Position numbers and translations under genes: made by a program. From assembly GCA_045598705.1 (NCBI GenBank), contig JAZLMM010000032.1:1-35607 (forward strand): a DNA stretch of 35,607 nt, written 5' to 3'. Below the pieces are notes generated by a model. That model made no database searches, had not been told where the DNA came from, and saw nothing but the letters and a program-made list of their open reading frames with translations. Every line of letters starts with the position of its first letter. Position 1 is the stretch's first letter. Below are positions 16,989 through 25,671 of this stretch, piece after piece. This DNA comes from Scatonaster sp045598705 (GTDB lineage: Bacteria; Bacillota; Clostridia; Saccharofermentanales; Saccharofermentanaceae).

Positions 16989-17031
16989 AAGGTGTAGCTT
17001 CGGGCAGGTCTGCGCAGGTGGCGGACACTGA

Positions 17032-19680
17032 ATGACAAACGGAAATGAGATTATGTTTACTTGGAACTTTCATTACATCTCTCGAGCAAGGCTCTCGGAG
17101 ACATTTCGCCAGTTAAACCTCTCTTCAAAGAAGGGAGTCATTCTCGTTCGGATTCATACAGCGATTCATCTGCCTGACGAAGCTGTCGATCTCGCTCGTT
17201 TTATCAAGACAATTGTTCCGGATGCGATTATCTTCGGAACCAGCACATTCTCTGTTATCAACGGAGGACGCAGTGCCCAGAATCAGTGCGTGATTTCTGT
17301 AAGTCTTATGGAAGAAGGAAAGATTCAGTCACAGATGATTTCCTATTTTGACGAAGAGAATGATTCCATTATTCCAAGCAAATTGATTTGTGGTCAGATC
17401 AAGCACGAATTAATCGAAAGCAATACCAAACTTCTGCTGACTGCTATTTCAGGTCAATATATGGATGCGAAGATATTCATTGATCGATGCAACGATGCGT
17501 TCCCGGGTTTGCCGATGATGGGTGGTGTGGTGTCCAGCAACAATTCTACGATGAGTAGTCTTGCCAAGGATGGATTTGTCTTCAACGAGAATTGCTGGTC
17601 TATGCATGCAATTCTCGTTGCTTCGTTCATGGGCGATGAACTGGAAGATTTTGTCTCCTGTGCAACGGGCATTCAGGTTATTGGTGAAGAGGAAGAAATC
17701 ACGGATACTTTCCGTTCTGCACTTCTAACGATTGGGAACCATGATGCGGTAACAGCCTTCACATTTGGTCTTCCGGAACTGATGGATGAGTATCCGAAGA
17801 TGAGCCTTCTGCTTCCTTATGTGTATTCAGATATGGAAGAAGTGCCAATCTTCATGAACTATTCTGCAGATGCGTCGCTACAATCGCTTTTCCCGAAGGA
17901 TGATCCTCAGAACGTGCAGGAGTATGCGATTCGAGATGACATTGATGCAGAGACCAAGCGAAAGCTTCTCTGTACACAGTACAGCATTCAGAGGGGTCAT
18001 AAGGTTCGCCGAGCATTCATCTACGATGAGAAGGTGGCCTCGGATAATCGACTGATGTTCCGACGCGTGGAAGGCTTTGAGAAAGCAGAGACAGTCTTTG
18101 CGTATACCGGACTTGTTCGTACGATGAATTTCAAGAACTTCACTAAATGGGAGCTCTCGGCATATGAGAATTCCAATGCGAGTGGATGTACCATGGCAGG
18201 TGGAATTGCTTTCGTTCGTGGAAGAAATCTATTGACAAGCAATGCTTTTACCATCGCAGCAATTGGTGAGAAACCCTATGCACAAGAATTCAATCCTTAC
18301 GCATTATCTCACACGGAGGCGTTGACTTCCGAGAACAGAGAGGTGCTGGACTTCCTAGTAGACGTTGAGAACAAGGTTGAACGAAATAGCGATGAAGCAC
18401 AGGTTCAGCGGATGAGAAGCTTCTTGCAGGTATGTGAGCGCAAACTTCTATTCTCCGACTATGACGGTGTACCGAATGAAGCAGCACTGAAACTGGATAT
18501 CAAGCTCCGCGGATATGACCGACTTTGTATTATCAACGTGATGGAAAAAGCTGAAATGGAGAGTGTTTTTACCAGTCATCACATTGATTTGACCTTCAAG
18601 AATTACATGGGAAAATGTATCAACTTCGCTCGCCTGAAGAAATATCACGTATACCTTCTTGGCGGTTGGCAAATTGCAATTGCCGAGACATCGTTCCGAG
18701 TCTCTCGTTCGGATTTCGTCAAAGATATGGAAAAACTGCAACGGGAACTGTTCGAGTATTCGGAAGATTTCATTGCAATCGTACCGATATTCTGTGTGAT
18801 CGATGGATGTTCGGCAGATAATATGTGGCTATATTACAACACTTCTCGTGCGACGATGTTGAACAAGAACATTCAGTTCTATGTATGTGATGCTTCAGAG
18901 GAGAATAACCTCGATGAAGAGAGCGTACGTGAACGTTATCACATTATCAATGTCATTAACTATGCAATTTCCAATGACAAAGTTGTTCCGTATTTCCAAG
19001 GTATTTACGACAACAGAGAGAAACGGATTAATCACTACGAAGCGCTGATGCGTCTTGTCGATGAGAATGGCAAGGTCTACTATCCGAATAGCTTCTTGGA
19101 TGTGGCGAGAAGTTATGGTGTCTTCTACGATGAGATGTCCAAGATGATGATTCGTAAGGTATTTGAACGCTTCCATAACTTGGAAGGCATCAGTGTGAGT
19201 ATGAATATCAGCATTCGCGATATCAAGAATCCAGACATTGTTAATCTGATCTACGAGAGTTTGTCACAAGAGAAGTATCCGTCTCAGTTTATTCTTGAGA
19301 TTCTTGAGAATGAAGATGTGGATGACTATTCAGAACTGGTTAGCTTTGTTGACCGTGTTCATGAGTTGGGCGGCATGGTTTCCATTGATGATTTCGGTAG
19401 TGGATTCTCTAACTTGCAACACCTTCTAAGTATTCACTCCGACTATCTGAAGATTGACGGTTCTATTATTCGCAACTGTTGTACCAGCAAGGATTCTGAG
19501 AATATTATTGCTATGATTTCCGGTTGGAAGATGCTGTCCGGAAATAAGGTCTGCATCGTTGCAGAGTTTGTAGAGAATGAGGCCATTCAGGAGAAGGTCG
19601 TAAGTTACGGCGTAGAATACTCTCAAGGATATCTCTTCTCCAAACCTGCACCAGATATCATTTCCAATGTAGTCGAGTAA
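17032..19680 (+). CDS. FIST sensor / degenerate GGDEF / EAL domain protein (c-di-GMP phosphodiesterase)
   Basis: The 882-residue protein has no membrane segment. FIST_N and FIST_C sensor domains occupy about 20-410 (GTSTFSVINGG, PMMGGVVSSNN, NASGCTMAGGIAFVRG). A degenerate GGDEF domain follows at about 450-610: the usual DxLTGLPN entry becomes DYDGVPNEAAL, and the GGDEF signature is replaced by GGWQI (544-548), so cyclase activity is not expected. The C-terminal EAL domain (about 640-880) keeps EAL (Glu670), Asn in SMNIS, ILENED, IDDFGSGF (Asp786, Asp787), LKIDGS, AEFVEN and YSQGYLFSKP, all consistent with activity. It probably lowers c-di-GMP in response to a small molecule. ATG 17032 follows AGGTGG; an alternative start is 17053. 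The next gene begins 14 bases later. Confidence 0.88.
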   Translation: MTNGNEIMFTWNFHYISRARLSETFRQLNLSSKKGVILVRIHTAIHLPDEAVDLARFIKTIVPDAIIFGTSTFSVINGGRSAQNQCVISVSLMEEGKIQSQMISYFDEENDSIIPSKLICGQIKHELIESNTKLLLTAISGQYMDAKIFIDRCNDAFPGLPMMGGVVSSNNSTMSSLAKDGFVFNENCWSMHAILVASFMGDELEDFVSCATGIQVIGEEEEITDTFRSALLTIGNHDAVTAFTFGLPELMDEYPKMSLLLPYVYSDMEEVPIFMNYSADASLQSLFPKDDPQNVQEYAIRDDIDAETKRKLLCTQYSIQRGHKVRRAFIYDEKVASDNRLMFRRVEGFEKAETVFAYTGLVRTMNFKNFTKWELSAYENSNASGCTMAGGIAFVRGRNLLTSNAFTIAAIGEKPYAQEFNPYALSHTEALTSENREVLDFLVDVENKVERNSDEAQVQRMRSFLQVCERKLLFSDYDGVPNEAALKLDIKLRGYDRLCIINVMEKAEMESVFTSHHIDLTFKNYMGKCINFARLKKYHVYLLGGWQIAIAETSFRVSRSDFVKDMEKLQRELFEYSEDFIAIVPIFCVIDGCSADNMWLYYNTSRATMLNKNIQFYVCDASEENNLDEESVRERYHIINVINYAISNDKVVPYFQGIYDNREKRINHYEALMRLVDENGKVYYPNSFLDVARSYGVFYDEMSKMMIRKVFERFHNLEGISVSMNISIRDIKNPDIVNLIYESLSQEKYPSQFILEILENEDVDDYSELVSFVDRVHELGGMVSIDDFGSGFSNLQHLLSIHSDYLKIDGSIIRNCCTSKDSENIIAMISGWKMLSGNKVCIVAEFVENEAIQEKVVSYGVEYSQGYLFSKPAPDIISNVVE

Positions 19681-19694
19681 AGAAAGGACCGTAA

Positions 19695-21446
19695 ATGGCA
19701 AAGAATAACGGAAAGAAAACGATTGCATTGGTTGTGGAGAATATCTTCACAGATTTTGCTGGAGGATTAATTCAATCTGTTGTGAATGCGATACACTTTC
19801 ACAAGAATATCAATCTTGTTGTCATTGCAGGACAATTTGACTTAACGAGAACCGTCGTTCCACAGTATCGTGAGTATTTATCCTCTTATAATGCGATATA
19901 CCAACTTCAACAGCAGTGTGAATTTGATGGAATGATTGTGTGTCTTGGCAGCATGGTTCCCGCCAATGTAGAGCTGTTTGACCGTTGGGTGAAGAAAACC
20001 CAGAACATGCCTACGGTATATACAGTATGTGAGATTGAAGATCGTATATCTGTAAATTACGACAATACTACCGGTATTCGAGAGGCAGTAGATTACTTAA
20101 TCAATATCAATGGCTTCCGACATTTTGCCATGATGGGTGGTCGTGAGAATAACTTCGATTCCATGAAGCGTAAAGCAATCTATGAACAATCACTTGCAGA
20201 GTATGGCATTACCTTCGAAGAGAAGAATTATATTGCTACGGAAATGTTCGTAGACACACAGGAAGAGGCCCGAATTCTTCTGGATCGAAATCCTGAAGTG
20301 CAAGCGATCTTCTGCGTCAATGACTCAGTCGCGGTTGGCCTTTATAAGGAGATGGCACGAAGAAGACTTGTTCCCGGTAAGGACATAATGGTCTTCGGCT
20401 TTGATAATACCAAGACGGCGACTCGAATGATTCCGTCACTGGCTTCCATCGGCGCGGGAAATGAGACGATGGGAAAGAAGGCATTAGAGCTACTTCTGAA
20501 ATTGATTAATGGTGAGAAGGTTGAGTCCGCTACAGTAGATACCAGATTCTATGGGCGCGAATCGCTCCCGTATTCCATATTTGAGTTTACAAATATCGAT
20601 TGGATGAATATCGAAGAGGATACGATCTACGACATGTTTGACGAATGCTTCTATCGATATAAACCGGAATTTATCAGTCGAGAGAGTATTGATCTTCGTC
20701 GTCTGTTCAAAGAGATTATTTCACATGTTGTTCTGGCGCTTCGCCACCAATATATGAGTTCAGACGATTTCAATGAAACGAAAGATTTAATAAGTATTTT
20801 CTTTGAAAATGGTGCGATGAAATATACGGACACGGAGAAATTTCTCGCATCCATCAATCGGCTCTATACGAGTATCGTTTCCTCACAGAATCGATCTGGT
20901 TCAGGTCACATCGAGTATGTAAATCGATTGTTCTTCTACGCACGTGACTGCGTTATCCAATCTCTATCGAAGACCATTCACGATAAGAATGATGAACAGA
21001 CGAGATTCAGACGAGATTTGTTAGATTTCCTAGTGGATATCGCCAATGAAGAGCATGAGCAGGAGAATGTCGTCAACCGAATCGTGATGAATTTCGAGAA
21101 ACTCAATATTCACGATGCGGCACTATTCTGCTTTGAACAGCCGGTCATCTTCGAGAAAGGTGTCGAGGATTTCTTCCCGGAGATGATTCGTCTTTGTTGT
21201 CTGACCAAGTCCGGTGAACTGCATGTGATTTCTGAAGAGCGTCGTGCTGGGCGATTGAGCGAGATGTACCAGCGTGTCGAGTTAGAGGACGTTTATCGTG
21301 AATGTGCGACATTCCCGATTTTCCATGAGAAACATTACTACGGTTTCCTTGTGTGTCGAATTGACAACATGATTGCAACTTCTGGTGAGTGTATCGCCCA
21401 ACAGATCGGTCGTTCCATATTCTTGAGCGGTGAGAAGCTTTCCTGA
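19695..21446 (+). CDS. LacI-sensor-like periplasmic-binding-fold protein without a DNA-binding domain
   Basis: The first 280 residues match the LacI/GalR sugar-sensing fold: TIALVVENIFTDFAGGLIQ, CEFDGMIVCLGS, REAVDYLI, GFRHFAMMGGREN, VQAIFCVNDSVAVGLYKEM and IMVFGFDNTKTAT. There is no helix-turn-helix before it and no signal peptide, so it should be a cytoplasmic ligand sensor. Residues 300-450 are mainly helical, and the last 110 (DAALFCFEQP, GFLVCRIDNMI) look GAF-like. Proteins with this front half often end in GGDEF or kinase domains; none is present here. Spacing of 14 bases to the FIST-EAL gene and the AAAGGACC site make co-translation likely, so it may signal through that protein. Confidence 0.78.
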   Translation: MAKNNGKKTIALVVENIFTDFAGGLIQSVVNAIHFHKNINLVVIAGQFDLTRTVVPQYREYLSSYNAIYQLQQQCEFDGMIVCLGSMVPANVELFDRWVKKTQNMPTVYTVCEIEDRISVNYDNTTGIREAVDYLININGFRHFAMMGGRENNFDSMKRKAIYEQSLAEYGITFEEKNYIATEMFVDTQEEARILLDRNPEVQAIFCVNDSVAVGLYKEMARRRLVPGKDIMVFGFDNTKTATRMIPSLASIGAGNETMGKKALELLLKLINGEKVESATVDTRFYGRESLPYSIFEFTNIDWMNIEEDTIYDMFDECFYRYKPEFISRESIDLRRLFKEIISHVVLALRHQYMSSDDFNETKDLISIFFENGAMKYTDTEKFLASINRLYTSIVSSQNRSGSGHIEYVNRLFFYARDCVIQSLSKTIHDKNDEQTRFRRDLLDFLVDIANEEHEQENVVNRIVMNFEKLNIHDAALFCFEQPVIFEKGVEDFFPEMIRLCCLTKSGELHVISEERRAGRLSEMYQRVELEDVYRECATFPIFHEKHYYGFLVCRIDNMIATSGECIAQQIGRSIFLSGEKLS

Positions 21447-21479
21447 TTTGCGTGAAAGATTGACGTTCCTCGATTCGAT

Positions 21480-24400
21480 TTACGTTAGGAATTTCGCCAG
21501 AACCCTTAGTAACTCTTTGACATTGATTGGCTTGGCCACGTGATCGTTCATGCCGGCATCGATGGATTTCTGTTTATCTTCGGTAAAAGCATTCGCAGAA
21601 AGTGCGATGATTGGCAATTTAGCATCTGGGTACATCGCACGGATCTGCTGGGTTGCTTCGTATCCACTTAATGTCGGCAACTGAATATCCATAAGGATGA
21701 AATCATAGTAATCCGGTCCATATTTCTTCACTTTCTCAACGGCTATCGGTCCATCTTCTGCGAACTCGATTGTCATCTTCCGATCACCGAGGATATCTAG
21801 TGCGATTTCGCGATTCAACTCATTGTCTTCTACCAACAGTACGCGCTTGCCTTGCAGATATGCTTCATCTATCTGTACGGTAGGTTGTTGTTCGCGCTGA
21901 TATGCTTCAATCTCTTCCGGCAAAGCAATTCGATGTTCGACTGTATAGGTGACACAAGTACCCTTGCCTTCTTCGGACTGAATATCAATGGTTGCCCCCA
22001 TAGCATCGGCAAGCTTCTTGACAATTGACATACCAAGACCCGTTCCTTGTGTTCCGCTTCGCTTGGCAGATTCAGCTCGCTCGAAAGAATCGAAAATCTT
22101 CGAAAGGAAGGCTGGACTCATGCCGCAACCTGTATCTCGTACAGTAATGACGAATTTGCCATAACCTGATTTCTCACAAGGAATCTGCTGAATACTGTAC
22201 CAGACATCTCCGCCTGCTGGGGTATACTTAATCGCATTCGAAATAAGATTCGCAACAATCTGATTCGTACGTCCTTCATCAATCCATAGGTACTTGTCTT
22301 GCGTCTCATAAGAAGTGTGGAAAGCCAAACCTTTGCGTTCGGCATCGGCACGGAATACTTCAAGAATGGTGTCCTTCTGGGTTGTCAGAAGATGAACCTC
22401 CTCATGGATTTCAAGCTTACCAGATTCAATCTTCGCCATGTCGAGGATATCGTTGACGATGTGCAGGAGATAGGAACTAGAGTTCTTCACTTTCTCCAAA
22501 GCAGAATCTCGAATCTCCGCATCTTCCTTATGCTTGATGGCCTGGTCGGTAAAACCGATAATCGCATTCATCGGTGTACGGATATCATGGCTCATGTTGA
22601 ACAGGAACTCGGACTTGGCTTTGTTGGAAGATTCAGCTTCGATTCGGGCAATCTCGGACCGCTTTAATTCGATACGCTCGAGAAGAAGTCCGCAGTACAT
22701 CGCTACGGTGTTCATGATATCTACGTCCTGTTCAGAGAAGACATGGAAGTCAGTAATGTAATGTATAGAAATACTACCGGCAAGTTTGCCACTGGAATAG
22801 ACGAGTTTAATCATGGAGGACTTCACCGGACACTTCTTATTCGCATGGACACCATGCCAGTCTTGTCTGACGTCATTCATAATCACAAGACTGTCGTTGC
22901 CGTAGTCAATATCCGTAAATGTAGTGAAAGGGCAGTCACTGCAGATATCCTGCGGGATATCTGTCATGCCCGGAGCATTCAGCACGACGCGATAATTATC
23001 GATACCACGGAAGATTACCTGGTCACAACTGGAGATTTCCAGAATTCGGCTACCGAAGAAGGTGACAAATTGTTTGAGATCTGGCGTATTATCGAAGATA
23101 TAAGCGAGGGAGTCAGCACGAATCTGTGACTTGATCAACTCGTTCTTCAGCGTCAAGGCTTTCTTACGTTCTTCTTCGTCGAAGTGGATCATCTGAGAGA
23201 CATTCTGGTGTGTACCTTCGAGTCGGGTACCTGCTGTATATTCAGGATTGCGTACACCGCCACTTCGAACCATAATCGTATGACCGTCTGGGTGATGCCA
23301 AGGATACTGCACTTCGGCATGCTCGCCGGTAGTCATTGTTGCAATCGCATCTGCGACGAGGTCCTTCGATTCATCACCGACACGGTCAAACCAAGCGTGA
23401 TACATGGCTTCCGGCGAGTCTTGATGATTGAGACCAATGAGCGTCAACATGGCATCATCGGCATACATTCTTGGTGCATGTCCTTCATCCAGTTCAAATG
23501 CCCAAAGTCCAATGTTCGACTTCGTGATAATATCCGGTGAGATAGGAATCGCACCGAGCAATCGTCGCTGTTGTTCTTCGATCTGTTCGGTGATATCCAG
23601 ACTGATACCGAACAATTCACCAGTGCCGTCAGCATGTCGAATCAGCCGTCCGGCAGACCGCGTCCAACGATACTTCCCATCAAGATCCAGTATGCGGAAT
23701 GTCGCGTTATATGGAGTATTGCCATCTTTATCCTGCAAAGTCGTAGCGAAAGCCGAGGCGGCTTCGTCACGATCTTCAGGATGGATACGATTAGGCAACC
23801 CATGAGGGTTATCAAGCAATTCTTTACCTATCAGATTCGTAATTCGCTTGGAAAATGTGGTGCTCAGGACTTCGTTATGCTTGCCAATCTGGAAAGACCA
23901 TTTACCAGCGTCGATGGTATCCATGATGATGTCATTACGCATCGTCTCACGTTTTGCATCTTCCAAGGCAACCTGAAGTTGTTCCTGCTGGACTGTAAGT
24001 GCTTTTTCCGCCGAGATATCGAAAACGATACCATACATGATTCGCGTGTCGTCTTGTGCATATTCAGAGCGCGCGAGGGTGTGATACCAGCGATATTCGC
24101 CATTCTTCTTCAGCAGGCGGTACTTAATATCGCTGATGTAATTCTCGGTGTCGTGATTCTTGATACCTGCATTGAATTCTGCAATCGCTTGCTCACGGTC
24201 ATCGGGATGAATCCGATCTGTCCAAGAGGACAACTGATTCGGGAAGTCTTCTTCCGAAGCTTCAAAACCAAACATACGACGCATCTCATCGGACCAGATG
24301 ATATCAAGAATCTCATCCTGTTCGTTGAGGCTCATATTCCAAAGTGCAGCATTGACCATATCACCGAACGCCTTAACGTGGCGCTGCTGATTGGCCAGGT

Positions 24401-25079
24401 CCATCGACATATTCATACGCTCGAAATACATACGCGTTACATCGTTCTGAAGAAGCGTAGTAACAAGAATCAGTGAAGCAGCACCGAGGATACTGGTCAA
24501 ATCAAAGCCAGTGACGATGGCAATTAAAGAGCCGATAATTGGAGCAGAGAAGTAGAATACGAACAGTATGGCGAAGCGCTTGCCCACACGCTTGTAGTTT
24601 ATGACTGCAATGACTGGTGTGAAGAGAAGCGCCACAATTTGAGTAAGACGCAGGTAAAGAGGGAAATCGTTGACAATTACTTCATATCCATCTACAAAGT
24701 CCACAACGTTTCCAGATGCGAATTCTAGGACGGATGCGAATATACAGGCAAGAAAGAGGATAATCGGAATGCGGAAAAGCCACATATTCATGCGGGTCTT
24801 CTCATTGAAATAGGCCTCGCAATACTTGATGGTCAGGACTAGAACGACACTTCCGGCACAGTAGGATATTAAGTTCACTACATAACAAAGCAACAGAGGG
24901 AGGCGATGGTTCATGGAGATGTATGCCAAAGCATCAATAATAAGATAGAAGAAGATGGTAATCAGACAACGCCGTAACCATTTAATTCCACCCGATTCGA
25001 CTTGCTTACCAATATAGCCAAGCAGTGCAACGCCAACAAATAAAGCACTGGCAAATTCAGCGATAGCAATTGGATCCAT
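21480..25079 (-). CDS. Hybrid sensor histidine kinase (7TM-PAS-PAS-PAS-GAF-HisKA-HATPase-REC)
   Basis: I place the start at ATG 25079 (MDPIAIAEFASALFVG), after a G-rich stretch and at the start of the membrane domain; a longer frame reaches 25199. The 1199-residue protein opens with about seven membrane helices. PAS/PAC units follow at roughly 265-375, 385-500 and 515-630 (WTDRIHPDDREQAI, YRWYHTLARSEY, IHPEDRDEAA, GKYRWTRSAGRL), then a GAF-like domain. The H-box NMSHDIRTPMNAIIGF carries phospho-His831. The ATPase has NLISNAIKYT, DTGCGM and GTGLGMSIVKKL. The C-terminal receiver has LLVEDN, phospho-Asp1131 in ILMDIQLP and Lys in VAKP. No partner regulator is adjacent; it converges on the LacI-sensor gene, leaving 33 bases. 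Confidence 0.9.
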   Translation of the reverse strand: MDPIAIAEFASALFVGVALLGYIGKQVESGGIKWLRRCLITIFFYLIIDALAYISMNHRLPLLLCYVVNLISYCAGSVVLVLTIKYCEAYFNEKTRMNMWLFRIPIILFLACIFASVLEFASGNVVDFVDGYEVIVNDFPLYLRLTQIVALLFTPVIAVINYKRVGKRFAILFVFYFSAPIIGSLIAIVTGFDLTSILGAASLILVTTLLQNDVTRMYFERMNMSMDLANQQRHVKAFGDMVNAALWNMSLNEQDEILDIIWSDEMRRMFGFEASEEDFPNQLSSWTDRIHPDDREQAIAEFNAGIKNHDTENYISDIKYRLLKKNGEYRWYHTLARSEYAQDDTRIMYGIVFDISAEKALTVQQEQLQVALEDAKRETMRNDIIMDTIDAGKWSFQIGKHNEVLSTTFSKRITNLIGKELLDNPHGLPNRIHPEDRDEAASAFATTLQDKDGNTPYNATFRILDLDGKYRWTRSAGRLIRHADGTGELFGISLDITEQIEEQQRRLLGAIPISPDIITKSNIGLWAFELDEGHAPRMYADDAMLTLIGLNHQDSPEAMYHAWFDRVGDESKDLVADAIATMTTGEHAEVQYPWHHPDGHTIMVRSGGVRNPEYTAGTRLEGTHQNVSQMIHFDEEERKKALTLKNELIKSQIRADSLAYIFDNTPDLKQFVTFFGSRILEISSCDQVIFRGIDNYRVVLNAPGMTDIPQDICSDCPFTTFTDIDYGNDSLVIMNDVRQDWHGVHANKKCPVKSSMIKLVYSSGKLAGSISIHYITDFHVFSEQDVDIMNTVAMYCGLLLERIELKRSEIARIEAESSNKAKSEFLFNMSHDIRTPMNAIIGFTDQAIKHKEDAEIRDSALEKVKNSSSYLLHIVNDILDMAKIESGKLEIHEEVHLLTTQKDTILEVFRADAERKGLAFHTSYETQDKYLWIDEGRTNQIVANLISNAIKYTPAGGDVWYSIQQIPCEKSGYGKFVITVRDTGCGMSPAFLSKIFDSFERAESAKRSGTQGTGLGMSIVKKLADAMGATIDIQSEEGKGTCVTYTVEHRIALPEEIEAYQREQQPTVQIDEAYLQGKRVLLVEDNELNREIALDILGDRKMTIEFAEDGPIAVEKVKKYGPDYYDFILMDIQLPTLSGYEATQQIRAMYPDAKLPIIALSANAFTEDKQKSIDAGMNDHVAKPINVKELLRVLAKFLT

Positions 25080-25319
25080 CCGGTACCCCCGTCCCAACAG
25101 TGAATGATTCTGTCTCGCAAAGCGAAGATTTTCCATATGTACATTATTTTTTATATCATCCGAGACATAGAGTTTCAACCGATTTCGGGCGTTCTTCACA
25201 GAAAAATTACAACTCTAGGAGAACGAAACCACATACTATCGAAATGATGATTTTAGAAGACATTTACGAGCTGATTAGAATTTGGCAGAACTTAATCGAA
25301 ACAAAAGTTGTCATTTCTT

Positions 25320-25349
25320 GTAGCACTTTCTTTCTGTCGTTCGTATAAA
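25320..25349 (+). promoter_or_regulatory. Predicted ECF-sigma promoter, copy 1 (upstream of two tiny peptides)
   Basis: The 30-base element starts GTAGCACTT and ends TTCGTATAAA. Thirteen bases separate GTAGCACTT from CGTATAA, the same as in the copies at 32171 and 34856. The arrangement fits an ECF sigma promoter with a -10 of CGTA type. It lies 32 bases before the first peptide start codon, ahead of a good ribosome site. It also lies inside the roughly 300-base gap upstream of the histidine kinase gene, which otherwise shows nothing. Confidence 0.7.
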
Positions 25350-25381
25350 CAGATGAAAACAAACTGAAAGGAGATTCGAAA

Positions 25382-25465
25382 ATGATTCCTATTCTTTGCA
25401 TCGTTGGTATTGGTGTTGGAGTAAGCGGTATTGTTCTCGGTGTTGCGACACTCTTCGGAGCATAA
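25382..25465 (+). CDS. Tiny hydrophobic peptide (27 residues)
   Basis: An AAAGGAG site seven to eight bases before the ATG makes translation credible. The product starts MIPILCIVGIGVGVSG and ends GVATLFGA; it is a single Gly/Val/Ile-rich membrane-spanning helix with one Cys and no charged residue. It is the first gene after the predicted ECF promoter and is followed 73 bases later by a second small peptide gene. It could be a membrane-acting signal, toxin or bacteriocin-like peptide, or a small regulatory membrane protein; no homologue is recognised. Confidence 0.6.
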   Translation: MIPILCIVGIGVGVSGIVLGVATLFGA

Positions 25466-25538
25466 TATCGACATTAGAATGAAATAAGAATTCAAGAAAT
25501 TGAACTACTATCTTGCTAAAATTTAAGGAGGAAAGAAT

Positions 25539-25610
25539 ATGTTTACAGCTTACTGTTTGACAATGAGCGCAGTAATGGTCATCTGCAGTATCATTGCTAT
25601 CGCTGCCTAA
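25539..25610 (+). CDS. Tiny hydrophobic peptide (23 residues)
   Basis: A consensus AAGGAGG site lies seven bases before the ATG. The product (MFTAYCLTMSAVMVICSI and a short Ala/Ile tail) is again one uncharged hydrophobic helix, with two Cys. A terminator hairpin follows after 14 bases, so the two peptides probably form a short bicistronic transcript from the promoter at 25320. The two peptides are not copies of each other. Function unknown. Confidence 0.6.
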   Translation: MFTAYCLTMSAVMVICSIIAIAA

Positions 25611-25624
25611 TAGATAGAAAAACT

Positions 25625-25659
25625 CCCCAGAAGCCGTGTGAAAATCAAGGCTTTTGGGG
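25625..25659. terminator. Terminator closing the small-peptide transcript
   Basis: CCCCAGAAGCC (25625-25635) pairs with GGCTTTTGGGG (25649-25659) with one G-T pair over a 13-base loop, followed by ATTTCTATA. It can also serve the convergent nitrilase-GNAT gene on the minus strand, whose stop is 13 bases away. Confidence 0.75.
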
Positions 25660-25671
25660 ATTTCTATATTC

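Noticed and set aside
16896..17031. c-di-GMP riboswitch before the FIST-EAL gene
   Set aside because: The gap is only 136 bases, and I see none of the conserved GEMM core bases or paired stems, only a -10 like TATAAT.
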